A stretch of DNA of 64,000 nucleotides. Source: Humibacter sp049446075 (GTDB taxonomy: Bacteria > Actinomycetota > Actinomycetes > Actinomycetales > Microbacteriaceae). The translations under genes were made by a program, and so were the position numbers. The stretch is from NCBI RefSeq assembly GCF_049446075.1, contig NZ_JBMSEB010000001.1, positions 310,001-374,000 of the forward strand, in the 5' to 3' direction. The stretch's first letter is position 1. Every line of letters starts with the position of its first letter. This document shows positions 43,237 to 51,842 of this stretch, in pieces. The notes under the pieces were generated by a model. The model was not told the DNA's origin, searched no databases, and was given only the letters and a program-made list of their open reading frames with translations.

Positions 43237-44499
43237 TCAGGCGTTCTCGAGCGCGTAGCCTTCCTCGCCGTGAACAATCGTGTCGACGCCGGCGATCTCG
43301 TCCTCTGTCTTGATGCGGAAGCCGATGGTCTTCTGGATGACCCAGCCGATGGCGTATGCCAGCACGAACGAGTAGATCATTACGCCGAATGCTCCGACAG
43401 CCTGAGCACCCAGTTGCTGGAAGCTGCCGCCATACAGCAGGCTGGTGAACTTGCCGTCGACCTTCGTGAAGCCGAAGATGCCGATGTACAGGGTTCCAAT
43501 GAGGCCGCCGATGAGGTGAATTCCCACCACGTCGAGCGAGTCGTCGAACCCGAGCTTGAACTTGAGATCGATGGCCACTGCACAGACGGCCCCGGTGATG
43601 AGCCCGAGCACGATAGCCCACCCGGGGGTGAGGATGTTACACGCCGGTGTGATGGCGACCAGGCCCGCGACTGCTCCGGAAGCCGCACCGATCGACGTCG
43701 GCTTGCCGTCTTTGATCCGCTCGACGACGAGCCAGCCGATGGTGGCAGCAGCGGGAGCGGCCAAGGTGTTGATCCATGCGATCGCCGCGACGCCGTCGAC
43801 CGCAGCCTCGGAGCCGGCGTTGAAGCCGAACCAGCCGAACCAGAGCAGCGCGGCGCCGAGAAGGGTGAGCGGCACGTTGTGCGGCTTGCTCATCCCCTTC
43901 TGGAATCCGACGCGCTTGCCCAGCACCAGCGCGAGTGCGAGACCTGCTGCTCCTGCGTTGATGTGAACCGCCGTGCCGCCGGCGAAGTCATTGACGTGTA
44001 GAAGCGACGCCGACCATCCGTCGCTGAGGTTGAACACCCAGTACGCGACCGGGAAGTAGACGACAGTGACCCACACGGCGGCGAAGATCATCCAGGCGCC
44101 GAACCGTGCGCGGTCTGCGATTGCGCCGGAGATGAGCGCGACAGTGATGATGGCGAACGTGGCCTGGAAACCGGCGAACGCGAGACCGTTCAAGTCGGGC
44201 GTCATTCCGTCTTTGCCGAGAAGGCTTGAGAGCCCCCAGTCGGGCACGCCGAGCCAATGCGGGATCAACGGCTTGCCGAACGAAAGTCCGTAGCCGTACA
44301 ACACCCACAGCACGGCGACGATGGCGATAGCGCCGAAGCTCATCATCATCATGCTGATGACGCTCTTCGCCTTGACCATTCCGCCGTAGAAGAACGCCAC
44401 GCCGGGCGTCATGAGCAGTACGAGTGCCGCAGCGACGAGCAGCCACAGCGAGTTCACGCTGCCCTGTGCGTCGTAGGCGGCCGCTGCATGCAAGAACAT
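43237..44499 (-). CDS. amt: Ammonium transporter
   Basis: Membrane channel of the Amt/MEP/Rh family that takes up ammonium. It is 420 residues with about eleven helices. The first helix region is WLLVAAALVLLMTPGVAFFYGGMV. The twin-histidine pore pair is visible as AVHINAGAAG (about residue 175) and VVGIHLIGG (about 320). The ATG at 44499 has GGGAGA upstream. No glnB or glnD gene follows, unlike the common amtB-glnB arrangement, so its PII partner must be encoded elsewhere. A GlnR-like box lies 115 bases upstream, which fits induction under nitrogen limitation. Confidence 0.96.
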   Translation of the reverse strand: MFLHAAAAYDAQGSVNSLWLLVAAALVLLMTPGVAFFYGGMVKAKSVISMMMMSFGAIAIVAVLWVLYGYGLSFGKPLIPHWLGVPDWGLSSLLGKDGMTPDLNGLAFAGFQATFAIITVALISGAIADRARFGAWMIFAAVWVTVVYFPVAYWVFNLSDGWSASLLHVNDFAGGTAVHINAGAAGLALALVLGKRVGFQKGMSKPHNVPLTLLGAALLWFGWFGFNAGSEAAVDGVAAIAWINTLAAPAAATIGWLVVERIKDGKPTSIGAASGAVAGLVAITPACNILTPGWAIVLGLITGAVCAVAIDLKFKLGFDDSLDVVGIHLIGGLIGTLYIGIFGFTKVDGKFTSLLYGGSFQQLGAQAVGAFGVMIYSFVLAYAIGWVIQKTIGFRIKTEDEIAGVDTIVHGEEGYALENA

Positions 44500-44614
44500 A
44501 GGGGTCTCCCTCTCAGAGTGCCGGTGTCGCCATCACCGCCGGGCTCGGGTGCCGGATATCCAGGTGAGGTTCCGTCAGTCTGCTGCCGACAGATTTCGCC
44601 GGGGAGGTTCACGT

Positions 44615-44630
44615 GTTTCGCGACTGTTAC
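44615..44630 (-). promoter_or_regulatory. GlnR-like operator upstream of amt
   Basis: The minus strand reads GTAAC-AGTCGC-GAAAC, which matches the actinobacterial GlnR half-site pair GTNAC-N6-GAAAC exactly. It lies in the 225-bp region between amt and zapE, 115 bases before the amt start. Only one such pair is seen; strong sites often have two. Confidence 0.6.
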
Positions 44631-44724
44631 AGGGATCCGCCTCGTGTAAACAGCGTGTTTCGAGCGGCGGGGAGGATGCCGTCGGTTCCTCAGCAGGATG
44701 CCGGGCACGGGCATCCCCCGCGGC

Positions 44725-45777
44725 TCAGTCGTGCGGCGGCAACTCGCCAGAGGTCAGCGCGATCAAGCGGGAAAGAGCTCTCAGGTATTTCTTGCGGTAC
44801 CCGCCCTGCAGCATCTCGGCGTCGAAGACCTCGCTCAACGGCTCACCAGTCGCCACGATCGGAATCTCCGCGTCGTACACGCGGTCGACGAACGCGACGA
44901 ATCGCAGCGCCTCCATCTGGTCGTGCAGCTGCTCGACGTCGACGAGGGCGATCACGTCGACGCCCGCGATGAGCTTGATGTACTTCGACGGGTGCACGGT
45001 GGCCAGGTGGTCGACGACGTCGCGGAACCGGTCGGCCGTGACGCGTTCACCCCTGGACTCCATGGCTTCGACGACCCGCTCGAGCGTCTGCTCGTCCACG
45101 GTTGCGGCGAGTCCGGACACATCGCGTCTGCGGTAGTCGAGGCCGTCGATCCGCAGCGTCTCGAAGTGCGACGACAACGACTGGATCTCCCGGAGAAAGT
45201 CTGATGCCGCGAACCTCCCCTCGCCGAGGGCTTGCGGCGGCGTGTTGGACGTGGCCGCGATGCGAGTGCCGCTGTCCACCAGGGCAGACAGCAGTCGGGT
45301 CATCATCATGGTGTCGCCCGGGTCGTCGAGTTCGAACTCGTCGATGCAGATGAGCTTCGACCCACGCAACAGGTCGATGGTGGGCTGAAAGCCGAGCGCG
45401 CCGACGAGCGCCGTGTACTCGATGAACGTGCCGAAGTACTTGGGCCCGGGTGCCACGTGCCACAACGCAGCGAGCAGGTGCGTCTTGCCGACTCCGAAGC
45501 CGCCGTCGAGGTACACCCCGGGCTTGTGCTCCGGCTGCTTCTTGCGTCCCCACCCGAAGAAGCCGCCGGGCTGCGGTGGTTCCCACGTCGTGGCGAATGA
45601 GCGGAGGGTCTGCACGGCAGACGCTTGCGAAGGGAAATCCCGATCGGGCCGATACGACTCGAACGTGGCAGTGTGGAACTGAGGCGGCGGAACGAGTTCG
45701 GCTGCGATCTCGCGACCCGTGATCGACGGCGTCACATCGGTGAGGCGATCGGCTGCAGGAAGCGCGTGCGCTGTCAT
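44725..45777 (-). CDS. zapE: AFG1-like ATPase / cell division protein ZapE
   Basis: Cytoplasmic ATPase related to E. coli ZapE, which interacts with FtsZ. The 350 residues have Walker A GGFGVGKTH, Walker B ICIDEFELDD and the sensor segment AATSNTPP. The family signatures FIEYTALVG and SDFLREIQSLSSHFE are present. The ATG at 45777 has a weak ribosome site. It is alone on its strand and divergent from the sulfurtransferase gene, with a structured repeat element in the 221-bp gap. A role in actinobacterial division is inferred only from the family. Confidence 0.9.
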   Translation of the reverse strand: MTAHALPAADRLTDVTPSITGREIAAELVPPPQFHTATFESYRPDRDFPSQASAVQTLRSFATTWEPPQPGGFFGWGRKKQPEHKPGVYLDGGFGVGKTHLLAALWHVAPGPKYFGTFIEYTALVGALGFQPTIDLLRGSKLICIDEFELDDPGDTMMMTRLLSALVDSGTRIAATSNTPPQALGEGRFAASDFLREIQSLSSHFETLRIDGLDYRRRDVSGLAATVDEQTLERVVEAMESRGERVTADRFRDVVDHLATVHPSKYIKLIAGVDVIALVDVEQLHDQMEALRFVAFVDRVYDAEIPIVATGEPLSEVFDAEMLQGGYRKKYLRALSRLIALTSGELPPHD

Positions 45778-45861
45778 GTGTTCCTTTGTGTCGAAGTCTT
45801 ACAGTGCCCCTGCGATGGTCAGCAGGCCATGCGTAAGTTCGCGTGAGGGACAGGCGACAAG

Positions 45862-45945
45862 CCTAGAGGCGATTGAGGTGAGAGTGACGCGAGATTGCAC
45901 GCATCACCCAGCCGATTGAGCCTTTGAGCGGCGCAGCCGCGATAG
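45862..45945 (+). repeat. Copy of dispersed structured intergenic element (full length)
   Basis: This 84-bp copy opens CCTAGAGGCGATTGAGG, has the core GCCGATTGAG, and ends GCGGCGCAGCCGCGATAG. The flanks match 28841-28926 closely, but the central hairpin is a different sequence (GTGACGCG / CGCATCAC) that still pairs with one G-T wobble. Conserved ends with a swapped but paired middle point to selection on structure. It lies between zapE and the sulfurtransferase gene. Confidence 0.85.
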
Positions 45946-45998
45946 TCCGAGGGTCTTCCGCCCCAACCGCCGCGTAGTACCCAACCGAGGAGGAAACC

Positions 45999-46901
45999 AT
46001 GAGCGTGGGATTCGATGATTCCGCGAAGTTCGCCGAGTACGCACATCCGGAAAAGTTGGTGAGCACGGAGTGGCTCGCCGAGCACCTCGGCGACGACGGT
46101 CTTGCCGTCGTGGAGTCCGACGAAGACGTGCTGCTCTACGAGACGGGACACATTCCCACGGCCGTCAAGATCGACTGGCACACGGATCTGAACGACCCCG
46201 TGCTTCGGGACTTCGTCTCGGGCGATCGCTTCGCGCGGCTTCTCGGGCAGAAGGGCATCTCGCGCGACACGACCGTGGTGATCTACGGCGACAAGAACAA
46301 CTGGTGGGCCGCATACGCGCTGTGGGTGTTCACGCTCTTCGGCCACGAAGACGTTCGCCTGCTCGATGGCGGCCGCGACAAGTGGATTGCGGAGGGCCGC
46401 GAGGTGACCACCGATGTTCCCTCGCCCACGGCGGTCGAATATCCGGCGGTCGAGCGCGACGACTCGAAGGTCCGCGCGTTCAAGGAGGACGTGCTGACCC
46501 ACCTCGGGCACGGACCGCTCATCGATGTGCGGTCGCCTGAGGAGTACAGCGGCGAGCGCACCGAGATCCCCGGCTACCCCACCGAGAGCGCCTTGCGCCC
46601 AGGACACATCCCTTCCGCAGCCTCCGTTCCCTGGGCTCGCGCGGCGGCACCGGATGCGACATTCAAGACGCGCGAGGAGCTCGAGGCCATCTACAAGGGC
46701 GAGGCCGGGCTGAAGGACGGCGACGACGTGATCGCCTACTGCCGCATCGGCGAGCGTTCCAGCCACACGTGGTTCGTGCTCACGCACCTGCTTGGTTTCG
46801 GGAACGTTCGCAACTACGACGGATCGTGGACAGAGTGGGGCAGCGCGGTGCGTGTGCCGATCGTAAAGGGATCTGAGCGCGGAGAGCTACCTGCTGCCTG
46901 A
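45999..46901 (+). CDS. sseA: Thiosulfate / 3-mercaptopyruvate sulfurtransferase
   Basis: Moves sulfane sulfur to cyanide or other thiophiles. It is 300 residues with tandem rhodanese domains: an inactive N-terminal one (about 20-135) and an active C-terminal one (about 155-285) with Cys248 in the loop CRIGERSSHTW. That loop is of the thiosulfate-sulfurtransferase type. ATG 45999 has a textbook AGGAGG. A strong hairpin follows at 46909-46959, and sufE lies 100 bases on; this pair is conserved in actinobacteria and may feed sulfur to Fe-S cluster assembly. Confidence 0.93.
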   Translation: MSVGFDDSAKFAEYAHPEKLVSTEWLAEHLGDDGLAVVESDEDVLLYETGHIPTAVKIDWHTDLNDPVLRDFVSGDRFARLLGQKGISRDTTVVIYGDKNNWWAAYALWVFTLFGHEDVRLLDGGRDKWIAEGREVTTDVPSPTAVEYPAVERDDSKVRAFKEDVLTHLGHGPLIDVRSPEEYSGERTEIPGYPTESALRPGHIPSAASVPWARAAAPDATFKTREELEAIYKGEAGLKDGDDVIAYCRIGERSSHTWFVLTHLLGFGNVRNYDGSWTEWGSAVRVPIVKGSERGELPAA

Positions 46902-46908
46902 GCGGGTG

Positions 46909-46959
46909 AAGACGAGTTGCGCGGCCGCAGGGCTTTCGTCCTGCGGCCGCGGCCGTCTT
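46909..46959 (+). terminator. Hairpin terminator after the sulfurtransferase gene
   Basis: Inner perfect 11-bp stem GCGGCCGCAGG / CCTGCGGCCGC with an eight-base loop, inside an outer AAGACG / CGTCTT stem. It lies between the sulfurtransferase and sufE and may only attenuate read-through. There is no long T run, as is usual in high-GC genomes. Confidence 0.7.
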
Positions 46960-47001
46960 GAGCGACCGCCGGCAAGGACCACGTGAGAAAATGGATGCCT
47001 G

Positions 47002-47439
47002 ATGACGACAGACACACTCCCCGCCAACCTGCAGGAGATCAAGGACGAGTTCCTCGCTCTCGAGCTCCCCGATCGGCTGCAACTTCTTCTCGAGTTCTCC
47101 AACGAGCTGCCCGAGTTGCCTGAGCGCTACCTGGAGCATCCCGACCTGTTCGAACGTGTCGTGGAGTGCCAGTCCCCCGTCTTCATCTTCGTGGAGGTCG
47201 ATGACGACGACATCGTGCACCTCTACGCCACCGCACCGCGGGAGTCGCCCACCACGCGAGGATTCGCCTCCATCCTTGTCCAGGGCCTGGCCGGCTTGAC
47301 CGCCGATGAGGTGCTTGCGGTTCCAGACGATTACCCGCAGGAGCTCGGGCTCACCGAGGCGGTGTCCCCGCTGCGGGTACGCGGCATGACCGCGCTGCTC
47401 GGACGCACCAAGCACCAGGTGACGCTCAAGCGACACTGA
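47002..47439 (+). CDS. sufE: SufE-type sulfur acceptor
   Basis: Cytoplasmic protein of 145 residues that takes persulfide sulfur from a cysteine desulfurase for Fe-S cluster assembly. The acceptor Cys is Cys56 in RVVECQSPVF, the family position. GFASILVQGLAG and SPLRVRGMTALL are typical. No suf operon genes are adjacent. Its neighbour, the sulfurtransferase, is a frequent actinobacterial partner, which suggests sulfur relay between the two. It is convergent with the hydrolase gene at 47504. Confidence 0.93.
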   Translation: MTTDTLPANLQEIKDEFLALELPDRLQLLLEFSNELPELPERYLEHPDLFERVVECQSPVFIFVEVDDDDIVHLYATAPRESPTTRGFASILVQGLAGLTADEVLAVPDDYPQELGLTEAVSPLRVRGMTALLGRTKHQVTLKRH

Positions 47440-47503
47440 AGCGCTTGCTTCCGATCGCGTCGGCGAACTCGTGCATCCCGACGGCAGCGGTCTCTGCAGC
47501 GGG

Positions 47504-48697
47504 TCAGACCGATTCTGCTGGGACCGAGAAAGACGGTTCCAGCGCGTCGAGCCAGCCGCAGATCGCGGAGGTCCAACGCTCGGCGTCGAAGTTCCACAGC
47601 TTCGTGTGCTTCGCCTCGCGGAAGGGCACGAACGTGACGATGTCCGGTCGGCGGGCGGCAAGGCGATGGGATGCCCCCGCGGGCACATACCCATCGTCGT
47701 CGCTGTGCATGAGAAGGACGGGCGCGTTCAGTTCGTGGGCGCGCAGGGTGAAGTCGAGACCCGCGAATCCGATGGGCGCGTCCTGCCCGACCAGGCTCGT
47801 TGCCCATCCGGAGTCGAGCAGCATGAGCGCTCCCTCTGTGACGCGCCGCGGCAGTCGCAGCAGTCGGGCCTGGAAGTCGAGCGTCTCCTTCCAATCGATG
47901 ACGGGAGAGTCGAGCACGACGCCGCACACGGCATCCGCACGAGGCGATCGCACCGCGGTCTGGAGCACGATCGCACCCCCCATGGACCACCCCACGAGAA
48001 CGATGCGCCTGGCACCGTTGCGGAGCGCGTAGGCGATGGCGGCATCGACGTCGCGCCATTCCGTGGAGCCGAGTGCGTATCGGCCGTCCGAGCTGGCGGG
48101 TGCGTCGCCGTCGTTGCGATAGCTGGCGACGAGACTCGTGTAGCCCTTCTCGTGGAACGAAGGGATCGCCCTCAGCGCCTCCTGGCGCTTCGTTCCCCTG
48201 CCGTGCACGTGGATGGCCCACTTCTCGCTCGCCTCGGCTGCGGGGAAGAGCCAGGCGGGTGCACGCCCGCCGTCCACGGGCACGTCAACACTCTGAACCG
48301 GCAGGCCGAGGTCGCTCGGCGACGTGTAGTACCAGCCGCTGAGCCGACCGTGCCTCGCCGTCGAAAGGTCTCCCCACACGACACCCTCGACGGCCCTCGT
48401 CACGGCTCCGTCGCTTTCGACGCTGAGGATGTCCCCGATGCGTGCGTATCCCCGGTCCTCGGAGAACCAGAGGCCATAGTGCCCTGGAACGTGGAGTGCG
48501 TCGCCTTTGCCCGTGAGGGTGATGGCCGACAGGTCATCCGCAACCGATCGGATGTCGACATCTTGCCTCGTGCGTCTGGGCGGCGTCACGACCATCCTCG
48601 CGACGGTGGTGGCCGCCGCGGCGAAGCCCGCGGCCGCACTGGCGGCGACCGCGCCGACCACCGCGAGTGGAATCATTACCCTGGCGACGCGGCCCAC
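47504..48697 (-). CDS. Membrane-anchored alpha/beta-hydrolase
   Basis: 397 residues from GTG 48697, chosen for the GAGGGGAG site just upstream; the frame is open for another 84 codons with no start signal. One membrane helix lies at about 8-35 (MIPLAVVGAVAASAAAGFAAAATT). The hydrolase domain at about 170-390 has the nucleophile Ser in GWSMGGAIV, the Asp in MHSDDDGYVP and the His in EAKHTKLW. It looks like the actinobacterial dipeptidyl-peptidase/lipase-like hydrolases. Substrate unknown. It is divergent from the DUF3000 gene. Confidence 0.87.
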   Translation of the reverse strand: MGRVARVMIPLAVVGAVAASAAAGFAAAATTVARMVVTPPRRTRQDVDIRSVADDLSAITLTGKGDALHVPGHYGLWFSEDRGYARIGDILSVESDGAVTRAVEGVVWGDLSTARHGRLSGWYYTSPSDLGLPVQSVDVPVDGGRAPAWLFPAAEASEKWAIHVHGRGTKRQEALRAIPSFHEKGYTSLVASYRNDGDAPASSDGRYALGSTEWRDVDAAIAYALRNGARRIVLVGWSMGGAIVLQTAVRSPRADAVCGVVLDSPVIDWKETLDFQARLLRLPRRVTEGALMLLDSGWATSLVGQDAPIGFAGLDFTLRAHELNAPVLLMHSDDDGYVPAGASHRLAARRPDIVTFVPFREAKHTKLWNFDAERWTSAICGWLDALEPSFSVPAESV

Positions 48698-48766
48698 CGC
48701 AACTCCCCTCGTGCCGAGGCACCATCCGGCGCGGCGTGCCTTCTGTGAACTCCCGAGCCGAAACTC

Positions 48767-48778
48767 TAGTCTGCCAAC
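48767..48778 (+). promoter_or_regulatory. Leaderless-type promoter of the DUF3000 gene
   Basis: TAGTCT (48767-48772) is followed by six bases and then GTG 48779. No ribosome site is visible. The layout matches the other TANNNT-N6-start signals in this window. Confidence 0.45.
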
Positions 48779-49375
48779 GTGTCCCCTACACCCGCGGCTC
48801 CCGGCATCCCTGCGGAGTTCGCGGCGGCGGCCGAATCCGTTCGGCGAGCCGCCATGCGCCAAGAGCTGAGCGTCGACGAGATTCCGGCGCCAACGGGTCT
48901 GGCCCCGTACGCGGTCGCCATGGCCGCGGACGTGACGCCCGCCAGGCACGGGCGAGACTCCGACCTCGGCACCGGCCGATTCGTTCTTCTGTACGATCCG
49001 TCGGCGCCAGAGGAATGGGGCGGTCGCTTCCGCGTCGTGTGCTTCGCCCAGGCTCCCCTCGAGACCGACATCGGCCTTGACCCCTTTCTCGCCGACGTCA
49101 CCTGGTCATGGCTCGTCGACGCCCTGGATGAGCGCGGTGCCGAGTACGCATCCGCGTCGGGCACGGCCACGAAGGTGATCTCGACGGGCTTCGGGGAACT
49201 GGCACGTCAGGGCGACGGCGCGCAGATCGAACTCCGGGCCTCGTGGACGCCCACCGGCGCAGACCTGGGCGCGCACGTGGCGGCGTGGGGCGACCTCTTG
49301 TGCATGCTGGCAGGCATCCCACCTCTACCTGAGGGTGTTCGACTGCTCAGCCAGCGGAGAGCACCGCGTGACTGA
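48779..49375 (+). CDS. DUF3000 domain protein
   Basis: Actinobacterial protein of 198 residues, cytoplasmic, with no signal or membrane helix. Family features include RQELSVDEIPAPTGLAPYAVAM and WGGRFRVVCFAQAPLETDIG, and a C-terminal WTPTGADLGAHVAAW. The function is unknown. It almost always precedes the RNase D gene, and here its stop overlaps the rnd start by eight bases, so the two are translated together. The start is GTG 48779, which looks leaderless. Confidence 0.88.
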   Translation: MSPTPAAPGIPAEFAAAAESVRRAAMRQELSVDEIPAPTGLAPYAVAMAADVTPARHGRDSDLGTGRFVLLYDPSAPEEWGGRFRVVCFAQAPLETDIGLDPFLADVTWSWLVDALDERGAEYASASGTATKVISTGFGELARQGDGAQIELRASWTPTGADLGAHVAAWGDLLCMLAGIPPLPEGVRLLSQRRAPRD

Positions 49376-50567
49376 GTACGAGGTAGTCGATTCCCTTTCC
49401 CAGTACACGGCCGCGGTCGATGCATTACGTGGCGGCACGGGGCCGGTGGGTGTCGATGCCGAGCGTGCTTCGGGCTTCCGCTATTCGCAGCGTGCATACC
49501 TCATTCAGATGTTCCGGCGCGATGCAGGCGTCTTCCTCTTCGACCCTCCCGCACTCGGGGGCGAGTTGCCGGCGCTTCAGGATGCCGTCGGCGACGTGCC
49601 ATGGATCCTGCACGCCGCCAGCCAGGACCTCGCATGCCTACGCGAGGTGGGGTTGGAGCCGTCGACGATCTTCGACACCGAACTCGGCGCACGGCTGCTC
49701 GGCTTTCCGCGCGTCGGGCTGGCCACAATCGTGGAGGAGCTCCTCGGCATCCATCTGGCCAAGGAGCACTCAGCCGCCGACTGGTCGACCCGGCCGCTTC
49801 CCGCGTCGTGGCTCACCTATGCTGCGCTCGACGTCGAGCTGCTCGTCGACCTCATGGAGGCGGAGCAGAAGCTTCTCGCCGAGGCGGGAAAGCAGGAGAT
49901 CGCGGCGCAGGAATTCGCATATGAACTCGCCCGTGAGCCGAAGCCCGCGAGGAGTGAGCCGTGGCGCCGCCTGTCGGGTGTGCACTCGATCCGCGGGCTG
50001 CGCAATCTTGCGGTCGCCAGGGAGCTCTGGGCGGCGAGGGACGAACTCGCTCGCAGCAGGGACGTGGCACCGGGGCGACTGCTTCCGGATGCCTCGATCA
50101 CGGCCGTGGCGCGCGTCGTGCCGTCGAGCAAGCGGGACCTGGCGGCGCTCAAGGAGTTCACGGGACGCGCCAGCCGCACTGAACTCGACCGCTGGTGGGA
50201 TGCCGTCAGCCGCGGTCGGACCACGGACGACCTGCCGGTTCTGCGCTCCTCGGGAGAGAGCATCCCTCCGCCCAGAGCGTGGGCCGACCGGAACCCCGAG
50301 GCGAGCGAGCGGCTTCGCGCGGCACGGGCGGCCCTCGCAGTGCAGGCGGAGGAACTGCGCATGCCGGTGGAGAACCTGCTCTCCCCCGAGACGCTGAGAC
50401 GCCTTGCCTGGTCTCCGCCCGAGCCGTTCGATGAGGAGACGATAGCGGATGCCCTCCGCGAGGCCGATGCCCGCCCGTGGCAGGTCGAGGCCACGGCCTC
50501 CGTTGTCGCCGCAGCCTTTGTGGAGGCGGCCCAATCTCCCGTCGAGGGGCCGGAATCCGCTTCGTAG
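49368..50567 (+). CDS. rnd: Ribonuclease D
   Basis: 3'-5' exoribonuclease that trims tRNA and other structured RNA ends. It is 399 residues from GTG 49368. The DEDDy exonuclease motifs are visible: VGVDAERASGFRYSQ (Exo I), ILHAASQDLACLRE (Exo II, HxxxxD) and SWLTYAALDVELLVDL (Exo III with the Tyr). An HRDC domain follows at about 210-290 (LRNLAVARELWAARDELA). The start overlaps the DUF3000 stop. The GTG at 49335 lies inside DUF3000 and was not used. Confidence 0.93.
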   Translation: MTEYEVVDSLSQYTAAVDALRGGTGPVGVDAERASGFRYSQRAYLIQMFRRDAGVFLFDPPALGGELPALQDAVGDVPWILHAASQDLACLREVGLEPSTIFDTELGARLLGFPRVGLATIVEELLGIHLAKEHSAADWSTRPLPASWLTYAALDVELLVDLMEAEQKLLAEAGKQEIAAQEFAYELAREPKPARSEPWRRLSGVHSIRGLRNLAVARELWAARDELARSRDVAPGRLLPDASITAVARVVPSSKRDLAALKEFTGRASRTELDRWWDAVSRGRTTDDLPVLRSSGESIPPPRAWADRNPEASERLRAARAALAVQAEELRMPVENLLSPETLRRLAWSPPEPFDEETIADALREADARPWQVEATASVVAAAFVEAAQSPVEGPESAS

Positions 50568-50605
50568 GTTCGCCCAATCGATTCTTCGCGGTCAGCGCCC
50601 ATTTC

Positions 50606-50611
50606 TAGGAT
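50606..50611 (+). promoter_or_regulatory. Likely -10 box of fadA-fadB
   Basis: TAGGAT stands 31 bases before the fadA GTG. TTCTTC 18 bases upstream could serve as a poor -35. The ribosome site GGGAGG is separate at 50634-50639. Confidence 0.5.
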
Positions 50612-50642
50612 CGACGCGTAACACCTGATCATGGGAGGCGAA

Positions 50643-51842
50643 GTGGCCGAAAGAGCTGACGTTCTGTTCGTAGACGGGGTGCGTACCCCATTCGGACGTG
50701 CGGGCGAGAAGGGCATCTACTGGAACACCAGGGCCGATGACCTTGCGGTGAAGTCCATTGTGGGACTGCTCGAGCGCAATGCAGGACTGCCCAAGGACAG
50801 GGTCGACGATGTCGCCATCGCAGCCACCACCCAGCAGGGCGATCAGGGTCTCACGCTCGGCCGATCGGCGGCCATCCTCGCCGGACTGCCCACGACCGTG
50901 CCCGGGTTCGCCATCGACCGCATGTGTGCTGGTGCCATGACGGCCGTCACGACGACCGGGTCGGGAATCGCCTTCGGCCAATACGACGTCGTGATCGCCG
51001 GCGGAGTCGAGCACATGGGACACCACCCGATGGGCCAGGGCGTTGACCCGAACCCGCGGTTCGTCGCCGAAAAGCTCGTGGATCCGGCGGCGCTCAACAT
51101 GGGAAACACGGCGGAGCGCCTTCACGACAGGTTCCCGGGCCTGACCAAGGAACGCTCCGATCGGTTCGGAATGCGCAGCCAGCAGAAGTTGGCAGCGGCA
51201 TACGCGACGGGCGACATCCAGGCGGACCTCGTGCCGGTGGCATACCGCACAGAAGAGGGCTGGGGCCTGGCGACGGAAGACCAGGGCATGCGACCCGAGA
51301 CGACCATGGAGGGGCTCGCCACCCTCAAGACCCCGTTCCGCCCGCACGGGCGTGTGACCGCCGGCAACTCGTCCCCGCTCACCGACGGGGCGACCGCATC
51401 ACTGCTCGTGTCCTCTCGTGCCGCGAAGGAATTCGGGCTGAGGCCGAAGATGCGCATGGTGTCCTTCGGGTTCGCGGGTGTCGAACCCGAGGTGATGGGC
51501 ATCGGACCCATCCCCTCCACCGAGCGCGCTCTGAAGAACGCCGGTCTGTCGATCGACGACATCGGCTTGTTCGAGTTGAACGAGGCGTTCGCGGTGCAGG
51601 TGCTGAGCTTCCTCGACCACTTCGGCATCGATGACGGCGATCCGCGAGTGAACCCTTGGGGAGGCGCTATCGCCATCGGGCATCCGCTTGCCGCGAGCGG
51701 CGTGCGGCTCATGATCCAGCTTGCGCGCCAGTTCGAGCAGCACCCCGACGTGCGATACGGCCTCACGGCGATGTGCGTCGGCCTCGGCCAGGGCGGCTCC
51801 GTGATCTGGGAGAACCCCCACCACGCGAAGTACGGAAAGTGA
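50643..51842 (+). CDS. fadA: Acetyl-CoA acyltransferase (3-ketoacyl-CoA thiolase)
   Basis: Cleaves 3-ketoacyl-CoA in fatty-acid beta-oxidation. It is 399 residues from GTG 50643 with GGGAGG upstream. The nucleophile Cys95 is in DRMCAGAM, the GHP motif is in AIGHPLAASG, and the second Cys is in MCVGLGQGG; all are intact. NEAFAVQ is the typical late motif. It overlaps fadB by four bases, so the two probably form the beta-oxidation complex. No acyl-CoA dehydrogenase gene is nearby. Confidence 0.95.
   Translation: MAERADVLFVDGVRTPFGRAGEKGIYWNTRADDLAVKSIVGLLERNAGLPKDRVDDVAIAATTQQGDQGLTLGRSAAILAGLPTTVPGFAIDRMCAGAMTAVTTTGSGIAFGQYDVVIAGGVEHMGHHPMGQGVDPNPRFVAEKLVDPAALNMGNTAERLHDRFPGLTKERSDRFGMRSQQKLAAAYATGDIQADLVPVAYRTEEGWGLATEDQGMRPETTMEGLATLKTPFRPHGRVTAGNSSPLTDGATASLLVSSRAAKEFGLRPKMRMVSFGFAGVEPEVMGIGPIPSTERALKNAGLSIDDIGLFELNEAFAVQVLSFLDHFGIDDGDPRVNPWGGAIAIGHPLAASGVRLMIQLARQFEQHPDVRYGLTAMCVGLGQGGSVIWENPHHAKYGK

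Noticed and set aside
46909..46959. Riboswitch upstream of sufE
   Set aside because: The structure is a simple nested hairpin right after a stop codon and has no conserved aptamer motif, so a terminator is preferred.
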